The translations under genes and the position numbers were made by a program. 64,000 bases of DNA, taken from positions 1 to 64,000 of IMG/VR virus record IMGVR_UViG_3300025467_001046; one strand, 5' to 3'. This DNA is from a virus. This document shows, in pieces, positions 23,863-31,657 of this stretch (position 1 is its first letter; the number at the start of each line of letters is the position of its first letter). Under the pieces are notes generated by a model, which was given only the letters and a program-made list of their open reading frames with translations, had not been told where the DNA came from and made no database searches.

Positions 23863-24453
23863 ATGATACAAGACTTCAAATATTTCCATTGGGGCATTTA
23901 TCCAGAAGACACGCCGGTGTACGGTCTGTATGAGCCGGTACTAGACAAATTTTTATTGGTTTTGAATTCGCTTGAACATGCCGAGATGTTAAAATACCTC
24001 AATTGCTCGCGATATGGATTGCATATCTGTAGATTGGATCAGGCCAGCAATTTCCAAGAAATCCTGATCGATAATGAATGCTGTGAAAACTGGTCATTTA
24101 CCAACAAAGCAACAGATTTGTTTGTGGAGCAGGCACTGAATGATCTTGATCCAATCATGGTCAAAGAATTTTGTACATCATCGGACGAAAAAGTCTGGAA
24201 CGTCATTGAAGAAAAACGCTGGCTGATGTTTTGTCAACATGTGCTAGAACTACTGGATACATCCTACATATACAATAAATTATTCAAATCATTAGGAAGT
24301 TTTCTACGCATAGAAGAATTTCAAAATATTGAAAGCATCAGCACAGTGCGCAGTGAAATTTTATCTGCGCTTTTTTTAGGATCCAACATAGCCGACGCAC
24401 AAGAACAAGTAAAGAAAATATTAAGTAGAATTTCACAAGAACACCTGATATGA
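23863..24453 (+). CDS. Unknown protein in AT-rich insert
   Basis: 196 residues, acidic and helical, rich in Leu, Glu and Cys/Trp, with no recognised motif. Its codon choice (AAA, TTT, ATT) is more AT-rich than the genes before it. It is coupled by ATGA to the PP-loop gene behind it, so the two probably work together and arrived together. Confidence 0.5.
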   Translation: MIQDFKYFHWGIYPEDTPVYGLYEPVLDKFLLVLNSLEHAEMLKYLNCSRYGLHICRLDQASNFQEILIDNECCENWSFTNKATDLFVEQALNDLDPIMVKEFCTSSDEKVWNVIEEKRWLMFCQHVLELLDTSYIYNKLFKSLGSFLRIEEFQNIESISTVRSEILSALFLGSNIADAQEQVKKILSRISQEHLI

Positions 24454-25586
24454 GCAAAATTTTATATGTAAATCAAGCACAGTTGAACGATCCTAATATT
24501 GCACCGGTGTTGCCAACTTTGAATTCTTGCTTTGATTGGAAAAGGTATCAGGATTTAATATCTTTAAACCTGCATGCCGGAGCATTTTACTGGCGGACCG
24601 GAACCAATAATTTTCCTTTTAAAAATGACTTGATTGATTCCTACGGGTTTAGCGTTCCCACGTATGACCCCAGCTTCGACCTGAGTTTTACCGACATCAC
24701 CGATCAACTGGCATGTGATTTGCTGAAAACAAAAAAGGACAAACCGTGGCTAGTGCTGTACAGTGGCGGTATAGATTCTACCGTGATGGTGGTAGCCTTG
24801 TTGAAAAATTTAAGCAAAGACGAGCTATCAAATGTTGTCATAGCATGCAGCCAACACAGCGTGATAGAAAATCCTAGATTTTTTTATAATCATATCAGAC
24901 CAAATTTCCAAATCGTTGACAGCACCAACATAATGTTTGGTCAAGAACTTTTACAAAAGTATCATGCATTTGAGGGCGAACCAGCCGACATGCTGTACGG
25001 TCCTGGGGCCAAATTGTTGCTGGCCAACGGCAATCAATCCTTGCTTAAAGATTGGCGCCGAGATCCAGACGAATTGTTGCAGGGTCTTAACAGGCTGTGT
25101 GGTATAGGAAACAGCCATTGGTATTATGAATTGGCCCGAGAAAATATTGATTCAACAGACATTCCAGTCAACAACTACTATGATTTTTTTTGGTGGAAAG
25201 CATTTAATCTTTGGTGGTCTGGTGTGATAATTCAAGGATTCAGCAAATTCCAAAAAAACGATGGATACACTACCTTAGAAACTTTTAGAAACAATTACAA
25301 CTGCTGGTACAACACTACCGATTATCAACTCTGGGCCATGAACAACCACCTGGATGTACGATACTCAACCAATGTAGCACATAGGAAATTAGGATCCAAG
25401 CAGTACATATATGATTTTGATCGAAACGAATATTATTATCATTTTAAAACCAAATCAGCATCGGTAGGCAGACGCCAAAATCTCAAATCTTGGTTTTGCT
25501 TGACTGACGATAATCAATCTCTATATCTAGAACGTGACCTTGATCAAATTTTGAGCTTGTTGCCGGACCATATCAATCGGTCATAG
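24450..25586 (+). CDS. PP-loop ATP pyrophosphatase (SGGIDS)
   Basis: 378 residues. L-V-L-Y-S-G-G-I-D-S-T near residue 102 is the PP-loop of N-type ATP pyrophosphatases (asparagine synthetase, QueC, TilS superfamily), which adenylate a substrate and release PPi. There is no glutaminase domain and no C-terminal cysteine set, so it is neither AsnB nor QueC. The rest is rich in Trp, Tyr and Asn. A protein of the same size and PP-loop position is encoded at 28309. AT-rich codons point to recent acquisition. The substrate is unknown. Confidence 0.65.
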   Translation: MSKILYVNQAQLNDPNIAPVLPTLNSCFDWKRYQDLISLNLHAGAFYWRTGTNNFPFKNDLIDSYGFSVPTYDPSFDLSFTDITDQLACDLLKTKKDKPWLVLYSGGIDSTVMVVALLKNLSKDELSNVVIACSQHSVIENPRFFYNHIRPNFQIVDSTNIMFGQELLQKYHAFEGEPADMLYGPGAKLLLANGNQSLLKDWRRDPDELLQGLNRLCGIGNSHWYYELARENIDSTDIPVNNYYDFFWWKAFNLWWSGVIIQGFSKFQKNDGYTTLETFRNNYNCWYNTTDYQLWAMNNHLDVRYSTNVAHRKLGSKQYIYDFDRNEYYYHFKTKSASVGRRQNLKSWFCLTDDNQSLYLERDLDQILSLLPDHINRS

Positions 25587-26171
25587 ATTCAGTCTGATTC
25601 CAAATACCATGCTGTAGCGGTCCCGTTCACTGGCATTTTGTCCCACATGCCAGCTGTCATTGGTATTGGCAGCAAAATAACCCAGACCCGAGCCGGTGGG
25701 TATCCTTAGAGGATTGTCTCCTTCTTTGGTGGTGTAGACCGTGGTACTCTGTGCTGGATCATCTCCGTCGATAAAATATATCATGCCTTGTAGTACATGC
25801 ATGCGATCGTCGGTGTGTGGTCGTATGAAATAGCCCGGCGTGTCCTTGGTAAAGATTCCATACATGAAAGTCATGGAATCCATGCGATCAGCTGACACAC
25901 CCCACAGAGCCGGAAAATGAGTGTCCCACAACTGATCAATCATGCGGCGCTTGAATTCACCGTGTTCCACATACTGTTCGATCTGCAAAAGGGTTGGTTG
26001 TGTTACTGTGCGTACACGATAACGAGTGGGGAAACTATTTTGCCCATAACCGGCTTCATCGGGTCGCCAATCTTCCTGTGCCAATTCGGCGACAATTTGG
26101 TCATGTGTGGCCGGCAGATCCAATTTGAGCGTGTAGATCCAATCGCGCTGATGTGTAAAGATAGCATTCAT
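25581..26171 (-). CDS. 2OG-Fe(II) oxygenase-like protein
   Basis: 196 residues, opposite strand, converging on the PP-loop gene with a six-base overlap. I-R-P-H-T-D-D near residue 117 supplies His-x-Asp, and S-W-H-V-G near residue 172 supplies the distal His. An Arg in R-Y-S-M-V-F-G-I-R follows, as needed for 2-oxoglutarate. The double-stranded beta-helix pattern matches phage 2OG dioxygenases that hydroxylate proteins or bases. A late-type TATAAATA sits six bases before its start codon. Confidence 0.65.
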   Translation of the reverse strand: MNAIFTHQRDWIYTLKLDLPATHDQIVAELAQEDWRPDEAGYGQNSFPTRYRVRTVTQPTLLQIEQYVEHGEFKRRMIDQLWDTHFPALWGVSADRMDSMTFMYGIFTKDTPGYFIRPHTDDRMHVLQGMIYFIDGDDPAQSTTVYTTKEGDNPLRIPTGSGLGYFAANTNDSWHVGQNASERDRYSMVFGIRLNL

Positions 26172-26177
26172 GTGCCA

Positions 26178-26185
26178 TATTTATA
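26178..26185 (-). promoter_or_regulatory. TATAAATA before the oxygenase gene
   Basis: Exact TATAAATA on the minus strand, six bases from the ATG at 26171. Transcription would start at the start codon, giving a leaderless mRNA. Confidence 0.4.
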
Positions 26186-26189
26186 AACC

Positions 26190-26218
26190 TTGACAAGTCA
26201 GCGCAAATCATGTATAAT
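26190..26218 (+). promoter_or_regulatory. Consensus sigma-70 promoter for omega-like gene
   Basis: TTGACA (26190-26195), 17-base spacer, TATAAT (26213-26218). The -35 region is TTGACAAGTCA as at 21638. It lies back to back with the minus-strand TATAAATA. Confidence 0.85.
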
Positions 26219-26238
26219 AGCTTTTTACAGGAGAAATC

Positions 26239-26466
26239 ATGAAATCAAGAATTGACAGTCGCGGTCCCAAAATTGACATGGAACAGTGTGTGAGACAGGC
26301 CGGAGGCGGGCGCTACGACATGGTCTTGATTGGTGCGCAACGATTGCGTGAACTCAAACGAGTACACAGGGAAGATGCCACTCGTTATGTCACCTGCGTG
26401 GATGCCCTGACTGACATCCAAAACGGCATCGTGGATCTCGAAGATTATCTAGCCAAAGTACAATAA
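26239..26466 (+). CDS. RNA polymerase omega subunit-like protein
   Basis: 75 residues. G-G-G-R-Y-D-M-V-L-I-G-A-Q-R-L-R-E-L (about residues 22-39) closely follows the omega signature N-R-F-D-L-V-L-x-A-x-R-R-A-R. A later V-D-A-L-T-D-I-Q-N-G segment matches the A-L-R-E-I-x-x-G element. Omega folds around the beta' C-terminus and stabilises RNA polymerase. A phage copy could bind host polymerase to change its assembly or sigma use. CAGGAG is well placed, and the gene has its own consensus promoter, which suggests early expression. Confidence 0.75.
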   Translation: MKSRIDSRGPKIDMEQCVRQAGGGRYDMVLIGAQRLRELKRVHREDATRYVTCVDALTDIQNGIVDLEDYLAKVQ

Positions 26467-26475
26467 GGAGACATC

Positions 26476-26637
26476 ATGGCACGACCACAACAAACAGCAA
26501 GTGAACTGAGTCGCACACTAGCAGGACAATGGAGCAAAAGCGAAAAACGAGCCAAAATGAGTCGCAGTATCATGGAAGCCAATCAACGCACCAAGGCCAT
26601 CAACAAGGCCATCAAGCAACAGCAGTTCATGAAGTAA
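26476..26637 (+). CDS. Small basic protein
   Basis: 53 residues, Lys/Arg/Gln-rich and helical. AAGGAG before the ATG; nine bases after the omega-like gene, so part of the same transcript, with tRNA-Ser seven bases beyond. Nucleic acid binding is plausible from charge alone. Confidence 0.55.
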   Translation: MARPQQTASELSRTLAGQWSKSEKRAKMSRSIMEANQRTKAINKAIKQQQFMK

Positions 26638-26644
26638 CAGCCAC

Positions 26645-26732
26645 GGAGGGTTGGCCGAGCGGTTAAGGCAACAGTTTGCTAAACTGTCACTCAGTAATGG
26701 GTGGATAGGTTCGATTCCTATACCCTCCGCCA
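26645..26732 (+). tRNA. tRNA-Ser(GCT)
   Basis: 88-nt class II tRNA; acceptor GGAGGGT/ACCCTCC, anticodon loop T-T-G-C-T-A-A, a long variable arm, T-loop TTCGATT, discriminator G and encoded CCA. Confidence 0.93.
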
Positions 26733-26788
26733 AGATTTTTATCACAGATTTGGCTACAAATAAGTAAAGCACAACATAAGGAAACAAC

Positions 26789-27025
26789 ATGGCAGCCAAA
26801 GGTGGAAATCAAAAAAGTCGTCGAGCAGATCCAATGCGTACCAAGAATGGTCGAGAGCGCCTGGGTCCTCTTAATGTAGCACAATTAGAAAAACTGCTGG
26901 CTAACGCTCGCAAAAAGAATCAGGCCAAAATTGCCCGTAGGATCGCTGTGCTAAAGAGTCGTTCTGGTTACCGAGCTCCCTTGTTGGCAGTAGATGGCAT
27001 CATGGCCGACACACCGGCCCAGTAA
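26789..27025 (+). CDS. Small basic conserved phage protein
   Basis: 78 residues. D-P-M-R-T-K-N-G-R-E-R-L-G-P-L-N-V-A-Q-L near residue 15 is a pattern I associate with a conserved small phage family, followed by a Lys/Arg-rich helix. AAGGA precedes the start. It sits between two tRNA genes. Probably nucleic-acid associated; role unknown. Confidence 0.6.
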   Translation: MAAKGGNQKSRRADPMRTKNGRERLGPLNVAQLEKLLANARKKNQAKIARRIAVLKSRSGYRAPLLAVDGIMADTPAQ

Positions 27026-27030
27026 ACAAG

Positions 27031-27105
27031 GCCCCTGTAGCTCAGCGGCAGAGCAACTGCTTTGTAAGCAGAAGGTCCGCGGTTCAATCCCGTGCGGGGG
27101 CACCA
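27031..27105 (+). tRNA. tRNA-Thr(TGT)
   Basis: 75-nt cloverleaf; acceptor GCCCCTG/CGGGGGC, anticodon loop T-T-T-G-T-A-A, T-loop TTCAATC, encoded CCA. Begins five bases after the preceding stop. Confidence 0.93.
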
Positions 27106-27120
27106 CATAAAGGAAAACAC

Positions 27121-27336
27121 ATGCTAATAAAACTAACATCAGCTAGCGATAATCTACTGGGACAGACCATTGGTCTCAATCCTGAATTTGTAGTTTCTGT
27201 GCTGGACGGCGAAGTACTGAACGAGAAAAGCGAAAAGGTCACCAGGACCTTTGTATTTTGTCCGCCGCACGGTACCTGGGAAGTGCAGGAAACAGTGGAC
27301 GAAGTCATAGACATGATCAACAAAGGAACAGTATGA
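27121..27336 (+). CDS. FlbD-like small protein
   Basis: 71 residues. An M-x-I-K-L-T start, the L-N-P-E-F-V-V-S-V strand and a T-V-D-E-V-I-D-M-I ending match the layout of the FlbD family (small proteins in flagellar loci and phages). AAGGA before the start. Coupled by ATGA to the next gene. Role in phage unknown. Confidence 0.55.
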   Translation: MLIKLTSASDNLLGQTIGLNPEFVVSVLDGEVLNEKSEKVTRTFVFCPPHGTWEVQETVDEVIDMINKGTV

Positions 27337-27497
27337 GCAAACTAAGCGACACACTAAAACGAGCACTAGAAAAGAAACAGGGGATCCATCATCCAGAATC
27401 TAGTGATACTCCTGCACCTGAAAAGACTGTCAAAAAGGCCGCCACTCCAGTGATTGGCAAAAAGCCACCTACTCGCAGCGCCGGGCGCGGACGATAA
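27333..27497 (+). CDS. Small basic, disordered protein
   Basis: 54 residues, started at the ATGA overlap. A short helix is followed by a Lys/Pro/Thr-rich tail ending in Arg-Gly-Arg. Probably disordered; no family recognised. Confidence 0.5.
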   Translation: MSKLSDTLKRALEKKQGIHHPESSDTPAPEKTVKKAATPVIGKKPPTRSAGRGR

Positions 27498-27498
27498 C

Positions 27499-27735
27499 AT
27501 GTTTCGATTCCACGAAAAAATATCGCGCACAGGTTTAAAAATGTTGACCTGGCGAGTGATCATGATCATACAGTATTTCTTTATTGGATACTACACCACC
27601 GGCAGTGCCAAATTTGGTGCCGGTCTAGCTGGATTCACCACTGTGGTCAACAGCACCGCATACTTCCTACACGAGCGGGCATGGAATCGAAGCAATTGGG
27701 GGAAATTAGGAACTAAATTGTCTACTTTGAAATAA
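27499..27735 (+). CDS. DUF2061-like membrane protein
   Basis: 78 residues from the ATG at 27499. K-M-L-T-W-R near residue 13, two hydrophobic helices and the ending Y-F-L-H-E-R-A-W-N-R-S-N-W-G match the DUF2061 family of small membrane proteins. Its last 14 bases overlap the convergent methyltransferase gene. Confidence 0.7.
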   Translation: MFRFHEKISRTGLKMLTWRVIMIIQYFFIGYYTTGSAKFGAGLAGFTTVVNSTAYFLHERAWNRSNWGKLGTKLSTLK

Positions 27736-28264
27736 GGTATCCAGCATTGGCAATATAATGATCGACCCCATCAGAACCTGGACGTAAAACTGGTGTGCTA
27801 AGTCCTTTATCCACTATTATGTATTTAGATAAAAAGTCATCATATAATTTATAGGGAATATTGTCAATATCGTAAAGTAGTATTTCAATCAGTAAATATT
27901 TTAATGTGTAGTTATACATATCTTCAAACACTAACTGTTTGAATTTGGGTTCAACCGAACGCATTACACGATGTGATATTACTAAATCAAATTGAGTAGA
28001 CGGTCTGGAAGCATGCTCCGAAACAAATGGATCAAATTTAGTAAATTGAATGTTTGGAAATAATTTTTCTAATTTATCAATTGCTAGCCCGTTACCACTT
28101 CCATAGTCTAATACAGTTTTTGGGTTTAAAGTTAATAATAGATGTTCTACCGGAGTCTGCTTACTCAATTGAAAAAAATATTGATCGCGCTTGCCATACC
28201 AAGAGGTTGTTTCATACAACTGTTGAATTTTTTTCTTGTGTGCTTCTGTGTATAAGGTCAGCAT
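27722..28264 (-). CDS. SAM-dependent methyltransferase
   Basis: 180 residues. V-L-D-Y-G-S-G-N-G near residue 50 is motif I; an acidic strand end F-D-P-F near residue 77 and F-D-L-V-I-S-H-R-V near residue 93 follow. It is AT-rich and opposite in strand to its neighbours, so it is a separate insertion. Target (small molecule, sugar, base) unknown. Confidence 0.65.
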   Translation of the reverse strand: MLTLYTEAHKKKIQQLYETTSWYGKRDQYFFQLSKQTPVEHLLLTLNPKTVLDYGSGNGLAIDKLEKLFPNIQFTKFDPFVSEHASRPSTQFDLVISHRVMRSVEPKFKQLVFEDMYNYTLKYLLIEILLYDIDNIPYKLYDDFLSKYIIVDKGLSTPVLRPGSDGVDHYIANAGYLISK

Positions 28265-28273
28265 GGTGATTAC

Positions 28274-28281
28274 TATTTATA
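28274..28281 (-). promoter_or_regulatory. TATAAATA before the methyltransferase gene
   Basis: Exact TATAAATA on the minus strand, nine bases before the ATG at 28264. No Shine-Dalgarno sequence is seen in between. Confidence 0.35.
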
Positions 28282-28308
28282 GACTGTAAATTTATTGGAT
28301 ACTAAACT

Positions 28309-29451
28309 ATGAACCAAGATAAACTTGGATGTTACCGTGTTGGTGAATTGAAATTTTATAGCAAACTAGAAGCCATAGAGATGCATATCAAAACAGGTAT
28401 TCATCCTCATTGGGATTTTAACGAAGCTGTGTATGGATCATATGATTGGACTGTTGAACCAGATATTTCCATCACCGAACTTTATAAACAACGAGCACAA
28501 CAAATTCGCGATACCTATGATTATGTTGTCTTGATGTATAGCGGTGGCGCCGATAGTTTTAACGTGCTTAACAGTTTTTTATCTAACGATATTAAAATAG
28601 ACGAAATCGCATCTTTCACTAATTACAAAGCCACTGGCGACCGTGAAAGTTACCTTAACGCAGAAATTTTTCGTGTTTCTATTCCCTTGGTAGAAGAATT
28701 AAAAAATAAATTTACGTGGCTAAAACACAGGGTATTAGATTTAACTCAAATGACCATTGATTTTTTTGGCCAAGAACAAAATAAATTTAACTGGATTTAT
28801 GAATTAAATTTTATGTTTAATCCTAATGCTGCAAGTCGAGAAAGTCTTCCGTTAAAGGTTAAAGAATGGGCAGATATTATTAATTCTGGAAAAAAGTTTT
28901 GTATCGTGTGGGGTCACGACAAGCCCAGATTGAGTTATCAAAACGGAAAGTTTATATTTAGATTTATTGATACCATAGACAATGCCTGCACTGTTAAAAG
29001 TATTTCTGGACAACAACCATACACCGATGAACTGTTTTACTGGTCTCCTAGTTGCCCCAAAATTGTTATCAAGCAGGCGCATCTTATTAAAAACTATCTT
29101 AATTCTGGCAATGTATCCAAGTTACCATTTGTTAGTACGGAAAAAAGCGACCTAGCATTTAAAACAGTCAATGGTGTGAAGTACTGGCTTAGCAACCACG
29201 GAGTCCATAGTTTGATTTACCCAGGGTGGGATATTAACACTTTTAGTCTCGGTAAACCATCAAGTGGGATCATTACTCCTCGAGACTCCTGGTTTTTTAG
29301 TATAGACAATCATCATACTATCAAATACAATTACCAAGTTGGAATAGAAAAACTATGGCAACTTGTTCCTGACTACTGGAAAAACAACCCTTCTGATCTA
29401 AGTAAAGGTTTTAAAGGCTGTTGGAGTCGAGATTACTATTTAGATCACTAG
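28309..29451 (+). CDS. PP-loop ATP pyrophosphatase (SGGADS)
   Basis: 380 residues. V-V-L-M-Y-S-G-G-A-D-S near residue 76 is an N-type PP-loop. Size and overall layout match the protein at 24450, but the sequences have diverged. It lacks the glutaminase domain of AsnB and the cysteines of QueC or TilS-type tRNA enzymes. It is among the most AT-rich coding stretches of the window, pointing to recent gain. Likely adenylates a carboxylate or amide; partner enzymes not identified. Confidence 0.6.
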   Translation: MNQDKLGCYRVGELKFYSKLEAIEMHIKTGIHPHWDFNEAVYGSYDWTVEPDISITELYKQRAQQIRDTYDYVVLMYSGGADSFNVLNSFLSNDIKIDEIASFTNYKATGDRESYLNAEIFRVSIPLVEELKNKFTWLKHRVLDLTQMTIDFFGQEQNKFNWIYELNFMFNPNAASRESLPLKVKEWADIINSGKKFCIVWGHDKPRLSYQNGKFIFRFIDTIDNACTVKSISGQQPYTDELFYWSPSCPKIVIKQAHLIKNYLNSGNVSKLPFVSTEKSDLAFKTVNGVKYWLSNHGVHSLIYPGWDINTFSLGKPSSGIITPRDSWFFSIDNHHTIKYNYQVGIEKLWQLVPDYWKNNPSDLSKGFKGCWSRDYYLDH

Positions 29452-29452
29452 G

Positions 29453-29481
29453 TTGACCAAAAACTCCTAATCTACTATAAT
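29453..29481 (+). promoter_or_regulatory. Sigma-70 promoter P1 for MoxR gene
   Basis: TTGACC (29453-29458), 17-base spacer, TATAAT (29476-29481). It begins two bases after the PP-loop gene stop and is the first of a tandem pair. Confidence 0.75.
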
Positions 29482-29528
29482 ACTTGTAAAGCATCAAAAA
29501 CTGTTAATACATACCACAAAGATAGTAG

Positions 29529-29557
29529 TTGACTAATAATTCTATTTTAAGTATAAT
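29529..29557 (+). promoter_or_regulatory. Sigma-70 promoter P2 for MoxR gene
   Basis: TTGACT (29529-29534), 17-base spacer, TATAAT (29552-29557), 76 bases after P1. The leader from P2 is about 40 bases and carries AAGGA before the ATG at 29604. Confidence 0.75.
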
Positions 29558-29603
29558 GTAGTTTAGAAGTTAATTTTAATCGTTATTTTAAGGACACAGC
29601 CCT

Positions 29604-30689
29604 ATGTCAGAAACTCGTACAGTCACTAGTGTGCAGGCCCGCAAGAGCCTACTAAAAGCATTTAAACGTCAACGCCCGGTATTCCTCTGGGGTCCTCCGG
29701 GTATTGGTAAAAGTGAATTGGTAGCTGACATCACTGAGGAACTTGGTGGTGCCATGATTGACCTTCGCCTGGGCCAAATGGAGCCCACAGATATTCGCGG
29801 CATTCCGTTTTATAACAAGGACAATGGCAAGATGGATTGGGCCGCTCCGATCGATCTGCCCACAGAAGAATTTGCCGCCGACTATCCTGTGGTTGTCTTG
29901 TTCCTGGATGAGATGAACAGTTCGGCACCATCTGTACAAGCAGCGGCCTATCAGCTGATCTTGAATCGCCGTGTGGGCAAATATCACCTGCCCAAAAACG
30001 TGGTCTTGGTAGCCGCAGGCAATCGTGAAAGCGATAAAGGTGTTACATATCGTATGCCTACTCCGCTTGCCAATCGTTTCATCCACCAAGAAATGAAGTG
30101 TGATTTTTCATCCTGGCAGGAGTGGGCTGTAAACAAGAACATCCACAAGGACGTGGTGGGTTACTTGAGTTTTGCCAAGCAGGATCTATATGACTTTGAT
30201 GCCAAAAGTGCCAGCCGTGCCTTTGCTACACCACGTTCATGGACCTTCGTAAGCGAGCTGTTGGAAGATGAAGATGGTGACGATGACACCATCATGAACT
30301 TGATCGCAGGTACTGTAGGCGAAGGACTTGCTGTGAAATTCATGGCACACCGCAAGGTAGCAGGTCGTATGCCCAGGCCCGAAGATATTTTGAGTGGCAA
30401 GGAAAAAGAGCTAGAAGTCAAGGAAGTTTCGGCCATGTACAGCTTGGTAATCAGCATGTGCTACGAGCTCAAGGCTGCCATCGAGAAGAAGGTAGCAGAC
30501 AAAGAGTTCCATGTCATGGCCGATAACTTCTTTGCCTACATGATGAAGAACTTTGAAACTGAGCTGGTTGTGATGGGTGCCCGTATTGCACTGACCACCT
30601 ACAACTTACCGTTCCAGCCGACCAAGCTGAAGAACTTTGACGAGTTCCACAATCGTTACGGCAAGTATATCTTGCAAGCGTCAAACTAA
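29604..30689 (+). CDS. MoxR-like AAA+ ATPase
   Basis: 361 residues. Walker A G-P-P-G-I-G-K-S at residues 30-37 and Walker B V-L-F-L-D-E-M-N near residue 108. A-A-G-N-R-E near residue 137 is sensor 1, and the A-N-R-F segment near residue 156 holds the arginine finger. MoxR ATPases work as chaperones with VWA-domain partners to insert cofactors or remodel complexes. The probable partner is the VWA protein at 32779, separated only by eight tiny genes. Tandem promoters suggest strong expression. Similar pairs occur in T4-like phages of aquatic bacteria, with unknown target. Confidence 0.85.
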   Translation: MSETRTVTSVQARKSLLKAFKRQRPVFLWGPPGIGKSELVADITEELGGAMIDLRLGQMEPTDIRGIPFYNKDNGKMDWAAPIDLPTEEFAADYPVVVLFLDEMNSSAPSVQAAAYQLILNRRVGKYHLPKNVVLVAAGNRESDKGVTYRMPTPLANRFIHQEMKCDFSSWQEWAVNKNIHKDVVGYLSFAKQDLYDFDAKSASRAFATPRSWTFVSELLEDEDGDDDTIMNLIAGTVGEGLAVKFMAHRKVAGRMPRPEDILSGKEKELEVKEVSAMYSLVISMCYELKAAIEKKVADKEFHVMADNFFAYMMKNFETELVVMGARIALTTYNLPFQPTKLKNFDEFHNRYGKYILQASN

Positions 30690-30696
30690 GGTCATC

Positions 30697-30745
30697 AGGA
30701 GGGCAGTGTGGATTTTACACAGGGCTGTGCTTGCACCGCCCTCCT
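30697..30745 (+). promoter_or_regulatory. Branched hairpin between MoxR gene and small-gene array
   Basis: AGGAGGGC (30697-30704) pairs perfectly with GCCCTCCT (30738-30745). Inside are GTGT/ACAC and GTGC/GCAC helices, making a three-way-junction shape. ACCTTTTAT follows. It may be a partial terminator that sets array expression below MoxR, or an RNA processing site. Confidence 0.5.
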
Positions 30746-30754
30746 ACCTTTTAT

Positions 30755-31012
30755 ATGAATTATAGCATACACGACGCTCAACCAAACAAATATTTTAAGT
30801 ATATTGTGAGTGTGCAATACATGTTGGATTTCCATCGAGCAAGACAATGGATGAGTGAGACTTATGGATTCAGCGAAGACATTGACCTGGACCAGCCAGC
30901 CACTAACCCGCACTGGGCATTCTTTTTGAAGTTCAGCACACACAAGATTTATCTACGTGGTGATGAGGAATTAAACTGGTTCCAGTTACGTTATGGAGCA
31001 TCCATTGATTAG
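30755..31012 (+). CDS. Small F-x-L-K-W family protein A
   Basis: 85 residues from the ATG at 30755, nine bases after the hairpin. The end D-E-E-L-N-W-F-Q-L-R-Y fits the array signature: an acidic residue, four to five residues, then aromatic or Met, Phe, x, Leu, Lys/Arg, aromatic. The body is rich in His, Tyr and Trp. First of eight tandem genes; no known family. Confidence 0.55.
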   Translation: MNYSIHDAQPNKYFKYIVSVQYMLDFHRARQWMSETYGFSEDIDLDQPATNPHWAFFLKFSTHKIYLRGDEELNWFQLRYGASID

Positions 31013-31211
31013 TAATAGATTTGTACCCAGCACCATGAATTTTAGTCCCAGTTTGATGATCAATGACTGGACCTGGTGGGAAGCCAACGAACGTGAAATC
31101 TACAACTGGATGGCCGAACGCTTGCCCAGGGGTATTGAACACCAGCAGGGCATAGTCTTATCATTTGACAACGAGCAACAACGCATGATGTTTCTGTTGA
31201 AGTGGGCATGA
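30993..31211 (+). CDS. Small F-x-L-K-W family protein B
   Basis: 72 residues from 30993 (20-base overlap with A); an ATG at 31035 would give 58 residues. It ends E-Q-Q-R-M-M-F-L-L-K-W-A. Trp-rich, N-terminally hydrophilic. Coupled to the next gene by ATGA. Confidence 0.55.
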   Translation: MEHPLISNRFVPSTMNFSPSLMINDWTWWEANEREIYNWMAERLPRGIEHQQGIVLSFDNEQQRMMFLLKWA

Positions 31212-31429
31212 TCAGAGTCAGCACCGCAGACGAAGCATTTAACGAAGCATGGTGTCGTGCCTACCGTGCCTTGCCAGTTGAACCGTTAGAACGGCCTAGA
31301 CAATATGGTCAGCGTTGGCGCAAAGCCTATCGTTGCAGGGTCGAGCCCGATGCCAGTGCCTGGCCTCATAACTATTACATTTTTGACCGTGATGAAGACT
31401 ACACCTGGTTCATGTTGAAGTGGGGTTAA
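31208..31429 (+). CDS. Small F-x-L-K-W family protein C
   Basis: 73 residues from the ATGA overlap. It ends D-E-D-Y-T-W-F-M-L-K-W-G, the clearest copy of the signature. The body is rich in Arg, Tyr and Trp. The stop is directly followed by the next ATG (TAAATG). Confidence 0.6.
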   Translation: MIRVSTADEAFNEAWCRAYRALPVEPLERPRQYGQRWRKAYRCRVEPDASAWPHNYYIFDRDEDYTWFMLKWG

Positions 31430-31657
31430 ATGTCCATAGATCGTAATCCCGAGTTGACTGTTCCAGTCCGAACCTACAGTCACTATGCCGAGTGTGAGCC
31501 TTGGTGCATGTGCAATATAGGCGACTGGAACAGGGCCTGGTGGCGTGACTTTCCAGATCTGGCCATGAGTGTGGCCCTGGGCCAGGTGCCACAGCCCGAA
31601 ACCTATTGGTTTGCTACCGAACAGGATGCGCTCATGTTTCGTTTGAGGTTTGCATGA
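31430..31657 (+). CDS. Small F-x-L-K-W family protein D
   Basis: 75 residues. It ends E-Q-D-A-L-M-F-R-L-R-F-A. It has three Cys within C-E-P-W-C-M-C near residue 23, which could bind metal, a feature its neighbours lack. Coupled to the next gene by ATGA. Confidence 0.6.
   Translation: MSIDRNPELTVPVRTYSHYAECEPWCMCNIGDWNRAWWRDFPDLAMSVALGQVPQPETYWFATEQDALMFRLRFA

Noticed and set aside
24450-29451. PP-loop proteins as QueC completing the preQ0 pathway
   Set aside because: Both are about 380 residues, far longer than QueC, and lack its C-terminal zinc cysteines.
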